In this document: piece after piece, positions 19,645 through 27,578 of the stretch
Layout of the letters: each line of letters starts with the position of its first letter
Position numbering within the stretch: position 1 is the stretch's first letter
Origin: an uncultured Tenacibaculum sp.
GTDB taxonomy: Bacteria > Bacteroidota > Bacteroidia > Flavobacteriales > Flavobacteriaceae
Length of the DNA stretch: 64,000 nt
Assembly (NCBI GenBank): GCA_947501615.1
Contig: CANMWK010000006.1
Coordinates: 213,205 to 277,204, forward strand
Direction of reading: 5' to 3'
Position numbers and translations under genes: made by a program
The notes under the pieces: generated by a model
The model's database searches: none
Told to the model about the DNA's origin: nothing
The model's input: the letters and a program-made list of their open reading frames with translations, nothing else

Positions 19645-20103
19645 AATAAATTAAGATTAAAAATGAATGAGATCCTCGATTTTTTTAATGACATCCAAGG
19701 TTTCTGTCTATGCTTCGCGAAAAAGAGAATTCTAAATGTTTTTTTAACATCAAGTAACTCTTATCAATATTGATCACATCAAAACTAAATACAAGTCTAT
19801 TATTAAAAAAACAAAACAACTTTCAATTTATAAATTGAAAGAAAAAAACATATTGAATAAAACCCTTTGCTATCTCAATAGATTAAAAAAACACAACTCT
19901 AGCAAAGTACTACTATTAAATATTGTAGTATTTACTTCTCTTATATTACTTAGCAAAAACAATTGAAGAACACATCGGAAAATATGTGTTGATTTTTGAA
20001 GTTATTAGCCTATGTTTAGTTTTTTTGTTTAATACACTTATGAATAATTTTAATTAATATTCTTCTATATATTTGTTCTAAAATTGATTTATAATTTACA
20101 TTC
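19645..20103. other. 459-base non-coding stretch upstream of the leader-peptide gene
   Basis: No convincing gene was seen. The stretch holds a perfect 22-base palindrome at 19820-19841 (11-base arm CTTTCAATTTA), which on the minus strand is followed by a T-rich tract. It also holds an inverted repeat TACTAC/GTAGTA at 19908-19930 and a stem-loop AACACAT/ATGTGTT at 19969-19990. A possible minus-strand -7 box, TAGTTTTG, lies at 19780-19787, about 135 bases before the peptide start. The cluster could hold a long leader for the peptide mRNA or a small RNA. Confidence 0.4.
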
Positions 20104-20556
20104 ATGAACTTTACTGTAAACTTTACCACTAGATGGGCAGATTTTGATGCTAATATTCATATGAGACATACTGCTTATAATGACTATGCTGCTGAATCTA
20201 GATTACGTTATTTTAATAAATTTGGAATCACCATCCATGATTTCACTAAGGAAAAAATGGGGCCTATTTTATTTGAAGAAAACACAAAGTTTTTAAAAGA
20301 GATACATTTAGGTGAAGACATTTCGGTAAACCTGAAAATTACAGGATTATCATCTAAGGGGGAACGATGGAAAATTCAACATGAAGTTTTTAATAGCAAA
20401 GGAAAACTTTCGGCAGTAATTAATGTTTATGGCGCATGGTTAGATTTAGCACAAAGAAAGCTAACAGTACCTCCACAAAAATTCCAAGATATTTTTAAAG
20501 ACGCTGACAAAACAGACGACTTTAAAGAAATAGTATTAAAAAGTGAGGCGAAGTAA
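20104..20556 (+). CDS. Acyl-CoA thioesterase family protein (hotdog fold)
   Basis: A 150-residue single-domain protein of the 4-hydroxybenzoyl-CoA thioesterase type. The N-terminal TTRWADFDANIHMRHTAYNDY segment corresponds to the (V/T)RWxDxDxxxHxxxxxY catalytic strand-helix of YbgC/FadM-like enzymes. The usual Asn after His is replaced by Met-Arg (HMRH). The rest alternates long strands as expected. It should hydrolyse acyl-CoA or acyl-ACP in the cytoplasm. The next gene starts inside its last codons. Confidence 0.82.
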   Translation: MNFTVNFTTRWADFDANIHMRHTAYNDYAAESRLRYFNKFGITIHDFTKEKMGPILFEENTKFLKEIHLGEDISVNLKITGLSSKGERWKIQHEVFNSKGKLSAVINVYGAWLDLAQRKLTVPPQKFQDIFKDADKTDDFKEIVLKSEAK

Positions 20557-21361
20557 AAACATTTTAAGTGTTCTTTTAGTTATCATTCTTTTTGTAGCGT
20601 ATTACTATACTGAAACTAAGGAAAAATCTAATCCTACAAAAAACACACATACTGAAAGTGACTACAACGAAACTGAACTTGATTTTAATTATTTGCCTAG
20701 TTCTACAACTGGGCAAATAGTTCACCATAGTTCGTACTCCCTTTCTTATAATGAAAAACATGAACAAGCAGAATGGGTAGCGTATTCTTTAGCCAAAAAA
20801 GATATTACTTACACTAATTTTAAACGCCCTTTTTTTATTCAAGATCCGAAAGTAAAAACAAAATCGGCAGACTGGAGAAACTACAAAAAATCGGGTTATG
20901 ATAGAGGTCATTTATGTCCTGCAGGAGACAGAAAGTATTCTAAAAAGGTATTTACAGAAACGTTCTATACTTCTAACATTTCTCCTCAAAAGCATGATTT
21001 TAATGCAGGAGTTTGGAACAGACTAGAACAAAAAGTTAGATATTGGTCTAAGAAATACAACTATGTATACATTATTACTGGTGGAATACTTCCTAAGAAT
21101 GCAAAAAAAAGTATTGGGAAGGAAAAAGTAACCATACCAGATGCTTTTTACAAAATTATCTTAGATTATACTAAACCTGAAATTAAAGCTATTGCTTTTC
21201 TAATTCCTCATAAAGAAAGTAAACAACCACTATATGAATTTGTAATTTCAATAGATGAATTAGAGCAAAAAACAGGAATTGATTTTTTCCCTAAACTTCC
21301 AAATGCACTGGAAAACAAACTCGAGGCTAGTACCGACTACAAAAAATGGTCTTTTAATTAA
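20543..21361 (+). CDS. Membrane-anchored DNA/RNA non-specific endonuclease (NucA/NUC1 type)
   Basis: A 272-residue beta-beta-alpha-metal nuclease. The GTG start overlaps the thioesterase gene by 14 bases. An N-terminal hydrophobic helix (residues 6-22) should export or anchor it in the envelope. The signature YDRGHLCPAGDRK contains catalytic His123, and a downstream metal-binding Asn lies in FNAGVWNRLE (about 159). Such enzymes degrade nucleic acids outside the cytoplasm for nutrition or defence. No inhibitor gene is seen. Confidence 0.9.
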   Translation: MRRSKNILSVLLVIILFVAYYYTETKEKSNPTKNTHTESDYNETELDFNYLPSSTTGQIVHHSSYSLSYNEKHEQAEWVAYSLAKKDITYTNFKRPFFIQDPKVKTKSADWRNYKKSGYDRGHLCPAGDRKYSKKVFTETFYTSNISPQKHDFNAGVWNRLEQKVRYWSKKYNYVYIITGGILPKNAKKSIGKEKVTIPDAFYKIILDYTKPEIKAIAFLIPHKESKQPLYEFVISIDELEQKTGIDFFPKLPNALENKLEASTDYKKWSFN

Positions 21362-21569
21362 CAAACAATTTCAATGTTTAATCAGAAACTAAATTACCTT
21401 CTATTAAAGTTCACTGAAGTTTCTCTTATACATTGGCAAGGCTTTGTGAGCTTTATGCTATAGATTCTATACTCTATGCTCTATACAAAAAACAATACAA
21501 AACCAACACTAAAGTCTTTTGCTAAACCCAAATCAGAAACTAATGAGAGTACTGGTGAACATTTATCAA

Positions 21570-22172
21570 TTACACTAATGTTAGTGCTTTGATTCTTAAA
21601 TTTAAATATTGTTGCACGATATCTTTTACACTTAAACTTTCTTTTTTAAAATATTCATGATCTGTCATGATATTCATAATAAAAGCATTGTCCATTGCAA
21701 GTAAAAGCGTAATATTAAAGTTAGCAAAAACACCTGTCTTCATACCTTGCTTATAAATTAGAGAAAATGTTCTTAAAATTTTATCTGTAGTTCTTTTAAT
21801 TTCACTCCATATTTGAGGAAAATTGGTTTGAATTTCATCTAAAAAATGAATTGAAACCCCTTCTACACTATCGCTAATTTTCAGTAAAATAAACTCATAC
21901 AATTTAACTACATCAGCATTCTGTTCTATGGTTTCAAAAGCAATTTCTTCCAGATCTTGCAAAACCATCCCCACCATAGTAGCATAAATTTCTTCTTTTG
22001 TTTTAAAATAAGTATAAATTGTACTCTTACTTTTTTGCACCAATGCCGCTAACTCATCTAAAGTTAGTTTGTCTAATTTTTCATATTGAACTTTATAAAA
22101 CAATTCTTTAACCCAAATTTCTGCTTTTTTAGATAACTGTTTTCGTTCTCTATCTAATGCCTTCCTTCCCAT
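21570..22172 (-). CDS. TetR family transcriptional regulator
   Basis: A 200-residue regulator. Residues about 15-60 form the TetR helix-turn-helix (LTLDELAALVQKSKSTIYTYFKTKEEIYATMV), and the rest is an all-helical ligand-binding domain. It is the last gene of the redox operon, 3 bases after the flavin oxidoreductase. It is therefore likely autoregulated and controls that operon, probably at one or both palindromes at 26818-26883. The inducer is presumably a substrate or product of the encoded oxidoreductases. Confidence 0.92.
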   Translation of the reverse strand: MGRKALDRERKQLSKKAEIWVKELFYKVQYEKLDKLTLDELAALVQKSKSTIYTYFKTKEEIYATMVGMVLQDLEEIAFETIEQNADVVKLYEFILLKISDSVEGVSIHFLDEIQTNFPQIWSEIKRTTDKILRTFSLIYKQGMKTGVFANFNITLLLAMDNAFIMNIMTDHEYFKKESLSVKDIVQQYLNLRIKALTLV

Positions 22173-22175
22173 AAG

Positions 22176-23384
22176 TTAAAACCAACCTTTTACCAATTCA
22201 TTTGTTGTTAATCTAAGTACGGCAAGATAGGGATTATACTTTGGCTTCAATGATTTTCCTTTTGCCAGTTGATGAATTTGATAATCGTAAAAACCAGCTT
22301 CTGCAAAATCTTTCATTTTCTTAATTTTAAAGTCAAAAGTAGCATCACCAACCCTATAATCTTCATCTTCTAGAAATGCCTTTGGAAAGTTTTGATCTGT
22401 AATAAACGGACGAGCAAAACCGATCATTTCTAACTCCTTATTAGCTAGAACTTCATTACAAAACTGTTGAGATCGAAATCCACCTGTAACCATTATTGGC
22501 AGTGAGGTTTCTGATTTTATCTTTTTCGCAAAATCTAGAAAATAAGCTTCTCTTTTACGAGTAGATTCATGTTCGTATCGTTCAGTTAGAAAAACGATAT
22601 TTTCATAGGTTCCACCTGAAATCTCTAGTAGATCTATCTTTAGTTTCTCTAAATATTTAATCACAAACATTGCATCTTCTTCATTAAACCCACCTCGTTG
22701 AAAATCGGCACTATTTAGTTTTACTGATATTGGAAAATCACTACCTAAAGCTTCACGAACTCGTTTAACAATATCGAAAAGCAATCGCGCTCTATTTTCA
22801 ATACTTCCACCATAATCGTCTAGTCTTTTATTTGTTTTTGGAGATAAAAACTGACTCAGTAAATATCCATGAGCAGCATGAATTTGGACTCCTGTAAAAC
22901 CTGCTTTTTCTGCTAAAATAGCAGTGTTTACAAAACGGTTTTCAACATCTTTAATCTCATCTAGAGACATCGCTTTAGGCTTAGCAAACAACATTAGTTT
23001 TTTAAGTCGAATTGCTGAAGGTGCTATCGGTTTAAACGTTGAAAATATAGATGATTGTCTGCCTGCATGATTAATTTGAGCCCAAAACTGTGTGTTATTT
23101 TGCGTTGCAACTTTTGTTACTTCTTGTAAGGATGTAATGCCACTTTCATCTTCTAAAACAATATTTGCTGATGCTTCTTTGTATCGCTTATCAACCATGA
23201 TATTCCCTGAAATTAATAAACCTGCTCCATTTGACATCCAATGCTGATACAAATCGACAATTGCTTTAGTAGCTTCTTGCTTTTTATTTGCTAATCGCTC
23301 TGTCATTGCAGCTTTAGCAATTCTGTTTTTAATCGTAACTCCACAAGGAAGTTCAAACTCTTCTAAAATTGGTTTTGCTTTCAA
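22176..23384 (-). CDS. NADH:flavin oxidoreductase (old yellow enzyme family)
   Basis: A 402-residue FMN-dependent TIM barrel. The substrate-binding pair H169/H172 is visible in GVQIHAAHGYLLSQFLSP, together with QINHAGRQ, ISVKLNSADF and a C-terminal MVTGGFR and GFARPFI phosphate-binding region. Old yellow enzymes reduce activated C=C bonds of enones, including steroid or lipid enones. It sits 6 bases downstream of the GMC oxidoreductase and 3 bases before tetR. The substrate is unknown; an unsaturated ketone made by its operon partners is plausible. Confidence 0.92.
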   Translation of the reverse strand: MKAKPILEEFELPCGVTIKNRIAKAAMTERLANKKQEATKAIVDLYQHWMSNGAGLLISGNIMVDKRYKEASANIVLEDESGITSLQEVTKVATQNNTQFWAQINHAGRQSSIFSTFKPIAPSAIRLKKLMLFAKPKAMSLDEIKDVENRFVNTAILAEKAGFTGVQIHAAHGYLLSQFLSPKTNKRLDDYGGSIENRARLLFDIVKRVREALGSDFPISVKLNSADFQRGGFNEEDAMFVIKYLEKLKIDLLEISGGTYENIVFLTERYEHESTRKREAYFLDFAKKIKSETSLPIMVTGGFRSQQFCNEVLANKELEMIGFARPFITDQNFPKAFLEDEDYRVGDATFDFKIKKMKDFAEAGFYDYQIHQLAKGKSLKPKYNPYLAVLRLTTNELVKGWF

Positions 23385-23390
23385 TACTAT

Positions 23391-24983
23391 TTATTTTGTT
23401 TGTTGAGTTTCAATTTTATTTGGAATTTTAGACATGGCTAGTTCTGAAATTGCGGTAATAGACAGTGAAGGGTTTACTCCAGGGTTAGCAGAAATCATTG
23501 CCCCATCGCATACATACATATTTTCATAACCAAACACTTTATTATTTTTATCAATAACTCCTTCTTCTTTAGTTTCTCCCATTACAGCTCCACCTAAAAT
23601 ATGAGCTGTTGTAGGTGTTCCTAATAACACGTCTGCAAAATTAGAAAATGGAATCGCTTTTACTTTTTGACCTAATATTTTTGCCAACTTAGATGCCTCA
23701 GGAATAAAGCCACTTGGTGCTTCATCAGATTCCTTTTCAGTTTTCAATTGTGTTACTTTTCCTAATTTTAATCGTAAAGTACTATCTAAGGTTTGCATAA
23801 AAAGTAATACTGTTGTTCGTTTACTATATGCTTTTGTAAAGATGGTTTTAAACAATTGAACAGGCGATTTAAATAGTACTCCAAAAACTCCCAATATTCG
23901 AAATATCGCATATTTATGTTGCACTGAAGGAATTGTTAACGTTCTAAAGAAACCTGAACCTTTACCATAACGAACAGGTTCTAAATGACTATTTTTATCG
24001 ATATGGAGAATAGAACCAATTGCAATTCCTTTTGAATAATCTTTTGATTTTTTCTCTGTTGATGTTATCAATAATAATGACTCATTATTTGTTCTAATAT
24101 TTCCACCAACCATTTCAGATAGATTTGGTAACGATTTCTTTTGTTTCAACTTTAACAGTAAAGGTACCGTACCTAAAACTCCTCCAGAAAATACAACTCC
24201 GTTTGCTTCAACTTTCTTTGTCTTTGAAAATTTCGATGTACTTTTTTTAAAATGAATTTCATATCCAGACTTTCCATTCACATTATTTTTAGGCAACACA
24301 TCTAACACTTCATGTTCTGCTATAATTTCTACGCCTAACTTCTGAGCAAAATAGAGATAATTTTTATCCAATGTATTTTTAGCATTGAATCGACAACCAG
24401 TCATACAAGCTCCGCAATAATTACACGCAGCTCGATCTGGACCTTCTCCATTAAAATACGGATCTTTTACTTTTTCTCCTGGTTTACCAAAATGGACTGC
24501 TACTTTGGTCGTTGAAAAATGTTCTTCTCTATCTAAGTCTTTCGACAAATCTTTGATCAAATGATCAGCTGGTCCGAAATAAGGATTTTCTTCAGCCCCC
24601 AACATTCGATATGCTTCTTTGTAATGTGGAGCAAGTTCGGTTTCCCAATCTTTAAGTCCGTTCCAACTTCCAGAAGTAAAAAACTCTTTTTTAGGAATAG
24701 GCAACGTATTTGCATACGTTAAAGAACCACCACCAACTCCAACTCCAGAAAGTATACTGACATGATTTAAATATGTCATTTTAAAAAAGCCAAACAATCT
24801 TAAACGAGGTTCCCAAAGCCACTTTTTTAAATTCCAGTTTGTCTTTGGAAAATCTTTTGGTGTAAACCATTTTCCTTTTTCGATTACCAAAACAGAATAT
24901 CCTTTTTGAGCTAGTCGTAAGGCACTGACCGAACCACCAAAACCACTTCCAATAATTACGTAATCGTATTTATCTTTCGTCAT
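23391..24983 (-). CDS. GMC-family FAD oxidoreductase (cholesterol-oxidase-like)
   Basis: A 530-residue flavoenzyme. The N-terminal Rossmann motif is YDYVIIGSGFGGS (GSGFGG at 12-17). A GVGGGSLTYAN segment and a C-terminal HILGGAVMGETKEEG ... NPGVNPSLSITAISE region carry the GMC His and Asn region. A cysteine cluster, CNYCGACMTGC, lies near residue 190. The arrangement resembles bacterial cholesterol oxidase/glucose-methanol-choline enzymes acting on alcohols of lipids. It follows the desaturase-reductase fusion by 3 bases, suggesting that the alcohol it oxidises may come from hydroxylation by that enzyme (inference). Confidence 0.9.
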   Translation of the reverse strand: MTKDKYDYVIIGSGFGGSVSALRLAQKGYSVLVIEKGKWFTPKDFPKTNWNLKKWLWEPRLRLFGFFKMTYLNHVSILSGVGVGGGSLTYANTLPIPKKEFFTSGSWNGLKDWETELAPHYKEAYRMLGAEENPYFGPADHLIKDLSKDLDREEHFSTTKVAVHFGKPGEKVKDPYFNGEGPDRAACNYCGACMTGCRFNAKNTLDKNYLYFAQKLGVEIIAEHEVLDVLPKNNVNGKSGYEIHFKKSTSKFSKTKKVEANGVVFSGGVLGTVPLLLKLKQKKSLPNLSEMVGGNIRTNNESLLLITSTEKKSKDYSKGIAIGSILHIDKNSHLEPVRYGKGSGFFRTLTIPSVQHKYAIFRILGVFGVLFKSPVQLFKTIFTKAYSKRTTVLLFMQTLDSTLRLKLGKVTQLKTEKESDEAPSGFIPEASKLAKILGQKVKAIPFSNFADVLLGTPTTAHILGGAVMGETKEEGVIDKNNKVFGYENMYVCDGAMISANPGVNPSLSITAISELAMSKIPNKIETQQTK

Positions 24984-24986
24984 ATG

Positions 24987-26816
24987 TTATGAGTTAAGTT
25001 TAATATCAGATTTAGGTTTACACATACACGTTAGTATAAAGCCTTCTTTCTTTTCGTTTTCTAGCAACACAGATTGTTCCTCTGTTTTCCAAGCTACTTT
25101 TCCTTCCTTTATTTCACATTTACAGGTTCCACACTGCCCAATACTACAGGCATAAGGAATTGCAACTTTATTTCTTTTTGCGTCTTCTAAAATTGTTTCA
25201 GATTCGTAAACTGAGAAGTGCTTATTATCTATTGACACCTTATAAGAATTTCCAAAAAGTTTAACTTCTTGATATGAGAATTCTTCAATAATGATATGAT
25301 CAGAAGTAACTCCTTTTTTAGACAAAACCTCTTTTGATGCTTCCATCATTGGAGTTGGTCCACAGATATAGTAATTTGCTTTTTCAAAATGACTCAATAA
25401 TTCTGTTTGATAAGTATTAATCAACAAGTCATATGTAATATTCAATAAAAATTGATTAGGATATTTGTTTTGAAGATCAATTAATTCTTTATGAAACATG
25501 ACATCTTTTTCTGATTTACAACCATAAATCAAACTCACATTAGTTATTCCATCTTGAAGTATTTTTTGAAGTATTGAAATGATTGGTGTAATTCCGCTTC
25601 CGCCAGCAATAAAAACATGATGTTCTACCTGAGTTTCATTTTTGAATTTAAAAGTTCCAAACGGACCTGCAACATTTACATATTTACCTTGTGATAAATG
25701 ATCTATTATTCTATTTGATAATTTCCCACCAGAAACACGTTTCACTCCAATTTTTAATTTTCCTACATTGGGATTAGCACAAATCGAATAACATCTGCTC
25801 ACTTTCTCTCCATCAACTAACATTGAAATTACAACATATTGTCCTCCCTCGAATTGATATGGGATGTCTCCTAAATTTTTGAATTCCAACTCTACACTGT
25901 TATGAGTCAATTGTCTTATCTGGCTAACTTCTAAGGAGTATTTCCAAGTTTTACCTTCTATGATATCTGCATACGTATTTTTGGAGTTCAAAATTTTTAA
26001 TTCGTTCACTCTAAATCCTTCAATTGGAGATTTTCTAGTTTTTAACTCTCCTTCAATTAGTTTATATTTTTTCTTGTATAAATAAAAAGGAACACGAGGA
26101 TACAAATGATGAATTAAGTGATAGCTCTGGAAAAATGACAAAAACTCTAAACCCGGAATTGTTACAATTCTTGTATTATGATGTTTATCCATATTATGAT
26201 GTGGATAATGAGGAAGCCAATCAAAGGTAAAACCTAAAATCGGGGCTGCTACTATAGCTGGAAATAAGAATACAATTAAAAATTCGTACCAAAGCTTGAA
26301 TACAACCATGGCAAAAATAACGGTTGAGACGAATAACATAAAAACCAAGGTTTGATTTCTAGTTTTTCGCATAGCTTCATTTTTTCTACTCTCAATTCCT
26401 AAAGAAGTGACATAATAATGTCCGATTAAAGTCAGGCATCTAAAAAAAACTATCAAGAAGTTTTTTCCTCTGACATAACCATCTGGATCTTCTTCTGAGT
26501 CATTAGTGTGTGCATGATGTTTCAAATGAATTATTTTAAAAGCACTGAATGGAAAAAAAAGAAAACTAGCAGAAATCCAACCTATACATCTTTCTAAAGT
26601 GATCAATCTTATATTACCTCTAGAAATATTCCCGTGACTAGATTCATGAACCACTGTAAACATACTATAGGCTAAAAAAGTTCCAATTAGAATTATTATA
26701 AATTCATTAAGAATTCTTGTATTAAATAGATAAAACAATAACCCATATGCTAGCAGTAATCCTAAAAAAAGAAATACTGTAGGATATGCTATTTTACTTT
26801 TTGAATCTAAAGCCAT
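24987..26816 (-). CDS. Membrane fatty-acid desaturase/hydroxylase fused to ferredoxin reductase
   Basis: A 609-residue self-contained oxygenase. Residues 1-300 are a membrane di-iron desaturase-type domain with histidine boxes HESSH (57-61), HLKHHAH (97-103) and HLIHH (about 233-237) and an extra HYPHHNMDKHH. Residues about 300-510 form an FAD/NAD(P)H reductase (RCYSI near 340, GGSGITPIISI). Residues about 520-609 form a plant-type 2Fe-2S ferredoxin with Cys near 558, 563, 566 and 597 (CSIGQCGTC ... LTC). Electrons from NAD(P)H can thus reach the di-iron site within one chain. It is first in the operon, and palindromic operator candidates lie just upstream. The exact substrate is unknown. Confidence 0.92.
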   Translation of the reverse strand: MALDSKSKIAYPTVFLFLGLLLAYGLLFYLFNTRILNEFIIILIGTFLAYSMFTVVHESSHGNISRGNIRLITLERCIGWISASFLFFPFSAFKIIHLKHHAHTNDSEEDPDGYVRGKNFLIVFFRCLTLIGHYYVTSLGIESRKNEAMRKTRNQTLVFMLFVSTVIFAMVVFKLWYEFLIVFLFPAIVAAPILGFTFDWLPHYPHHNMDKHHNTRIVTIPGLEFLSFFQSYHLIHHLYPRVPFYLYKKKYKLIEGELKTRKSPIEGFRVNELKILNSKNTYADIIEGKTWKYSLEVSQIRQLTHNSVELEFKNLGDIPYQFEGGQYVVISMLVDGEKVSRCYSICANPNVGKLKIGVKRVSGGKLSNRIIDHLSQGKYVNVAGPFGTFKFKNETQVEHHVFIAGGSGITPIISILQKILQDGITNVSLIYGCKSEKDVMFHKELIDLQNKYPNQFLLNITYDLLINTYQTELLSHFEKANYYICGPTPMMEASKEVLSKKGVTSDHIIIEEFSYQEVKLFGNSYKVSIDNKHFSVYESETILEDAKRNKVAIPYACSIGQCGTCKCEIKEGKVAWKTEEQSVLLENEKKEGFILTCMCKPKSDIKLNS

Positions 26817-26817
26817 A

Positions 26818-26849
26818 AATCAAACTATTTCTACAAATATAGTTTGATT
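26818..26849. promoter_or_regulatory. Inverted repeat overlapping the redox-operon promoter
   Basis: Perfect 11-base arms AATCAAACTAT (26818-26828) and ATAGTTTGATT (26839-26849) flank a 10-base centre. They begin 2 bases upstream of the desaturase start codon. A minus-strand -7 box TATATTTG (26834-26841) lies inside the repeat. It could be a TetR operator or a hairpin in the 5' leader. Confidence 0.6.
26834..26841 (-). promoter_or_regulatory. Candidate -7 box of the redox operon
   Basis: On the minus strand this reads TATATTTG, a full match to TAnnTTTG, 18 bases upstream of the desaturase ATG. No clear -33 TTG was found. Confidence 0.5.
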
Positions 26850-26864
26850 TTTTGATAAATTAAA

Positions 26865-26883
26865 ATAATGTAAGCTACATTAT
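26865..26883. promoter_or_regulatory. 19-base palindrome, candidate TetR operator
   Basis: Perfect 8-base arms ATAATGTA (26865-26872) and TACATTAT (26876-26883) surround AGC. It lies between the divergent desaturase gene and the membrane-protein gene at 26921. Size and symmetry suit a TetR dimer site. Confidence 0.5.
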
Positions 26884-26920
26884 ATTATTCCGACTAAGTT
26901 TTGGCAATTAACAGTAAATC

Positions 26921-27577
26921 ATGAAACTAACTAAAACCTTAGGCTATATTGGTCTTTTTGCTAGTTTACTAGTAGGACTGGGAGAATATTTACTTCATTA
27001 CTCTCCTTATATTTTAAAACATGCAAATAATTACGAGTTTTTCTCTTTTGTGAAACCTAACAATTTAACTTATGGCCATTTTTTAGCTGTTATTGGTTTA
27101 CCATGCTACTTTGGTGGTTATATTCATATATACAGAATGCTAGAAAGTGGTAACACTAAACTTTCAAAAATTGTTTTAGCAATAGGATTTATAGCTTTTG
27201 CTGTAGGAGGTGTATGGATTGGCTCAAGAGCATCGATAGGAAATATTGTTCATCTTAAAGATACCTTAAATGCAGAAACTTATCAAAATCTATTAGAAAA
27301 TTATACAGCACATATGGAAATCTTAGTAAAAGCTCTTCGTATTATTATAGCTTTACTATCTATATTCTTTGTAGTAACAATATTAAAAGGGAATACCACT
27401 TACAAAAAATGGATGGCAATTTTTAACCCCATTACTATACTTATAAGTCTTGTATTAATAGGAAAATTAATGCCGAGTATCGGAAAGCATATGTTACCAA
27501 TTTTAATGAATGTAACTCACTTCATTTTATTTTCTATCTCTTTATATCAATTAAATCTATATCAAAAATCAAAATAA
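26921..27577 (+). CDS. Six-helix integral membrane protein of unknown function
   Basis: A 218-residue protein with six hydrophobic helices and short loops (starting KTLGYIGLFASLLVGLGEYLLHY). No catalytic motif was recognised. Conserved-looking residues include TYGHFLAVIG, a GGYIHIYR segment and a Gly-rich third helix. It is divergent from the redox operon and shares its palindromic upstream region, so the same TetR may control it. The stop is one base from the CRTAC1-like gene, so the two are co-transcribed. Confidence 0.8.
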   Translation: MKLTKTLGYIGLFASLLVGLGEYLLHYSPYILKHANNYEFFSFVKPNNLTYGHFLAVIGLPCYFGGYIHIYRMLESGNTKLSKIVLAIGFIAFAVGGVWIGSRASIGNIVHLKDTLNAETYQNLLENYTAHMEILVKALRIIIALLSIFFVVTILKGNTTYKKWMAIFNPITILISLVLIGKLMPSIGKHMLPILMNVTHFILFSISLYQLNLYQKSK

Positions 27578-27578
27578 C

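Noticed and set aside
19685..19750. A 21-residue minus-strand frame upstream of the leader-peptide gene
   Set aside because: Too short, no leader or motif, and lies in a structured AT-rich region; possible but unsupported.
21380..21543. 13-base direct repeat AATCAGAAACTAA at 21380-21392 and 21531-21543 between the nuclease and tetR genes
   Set aside because: Short, AT-rich and without flanking mobile-element features; no evidence for an attachment site.
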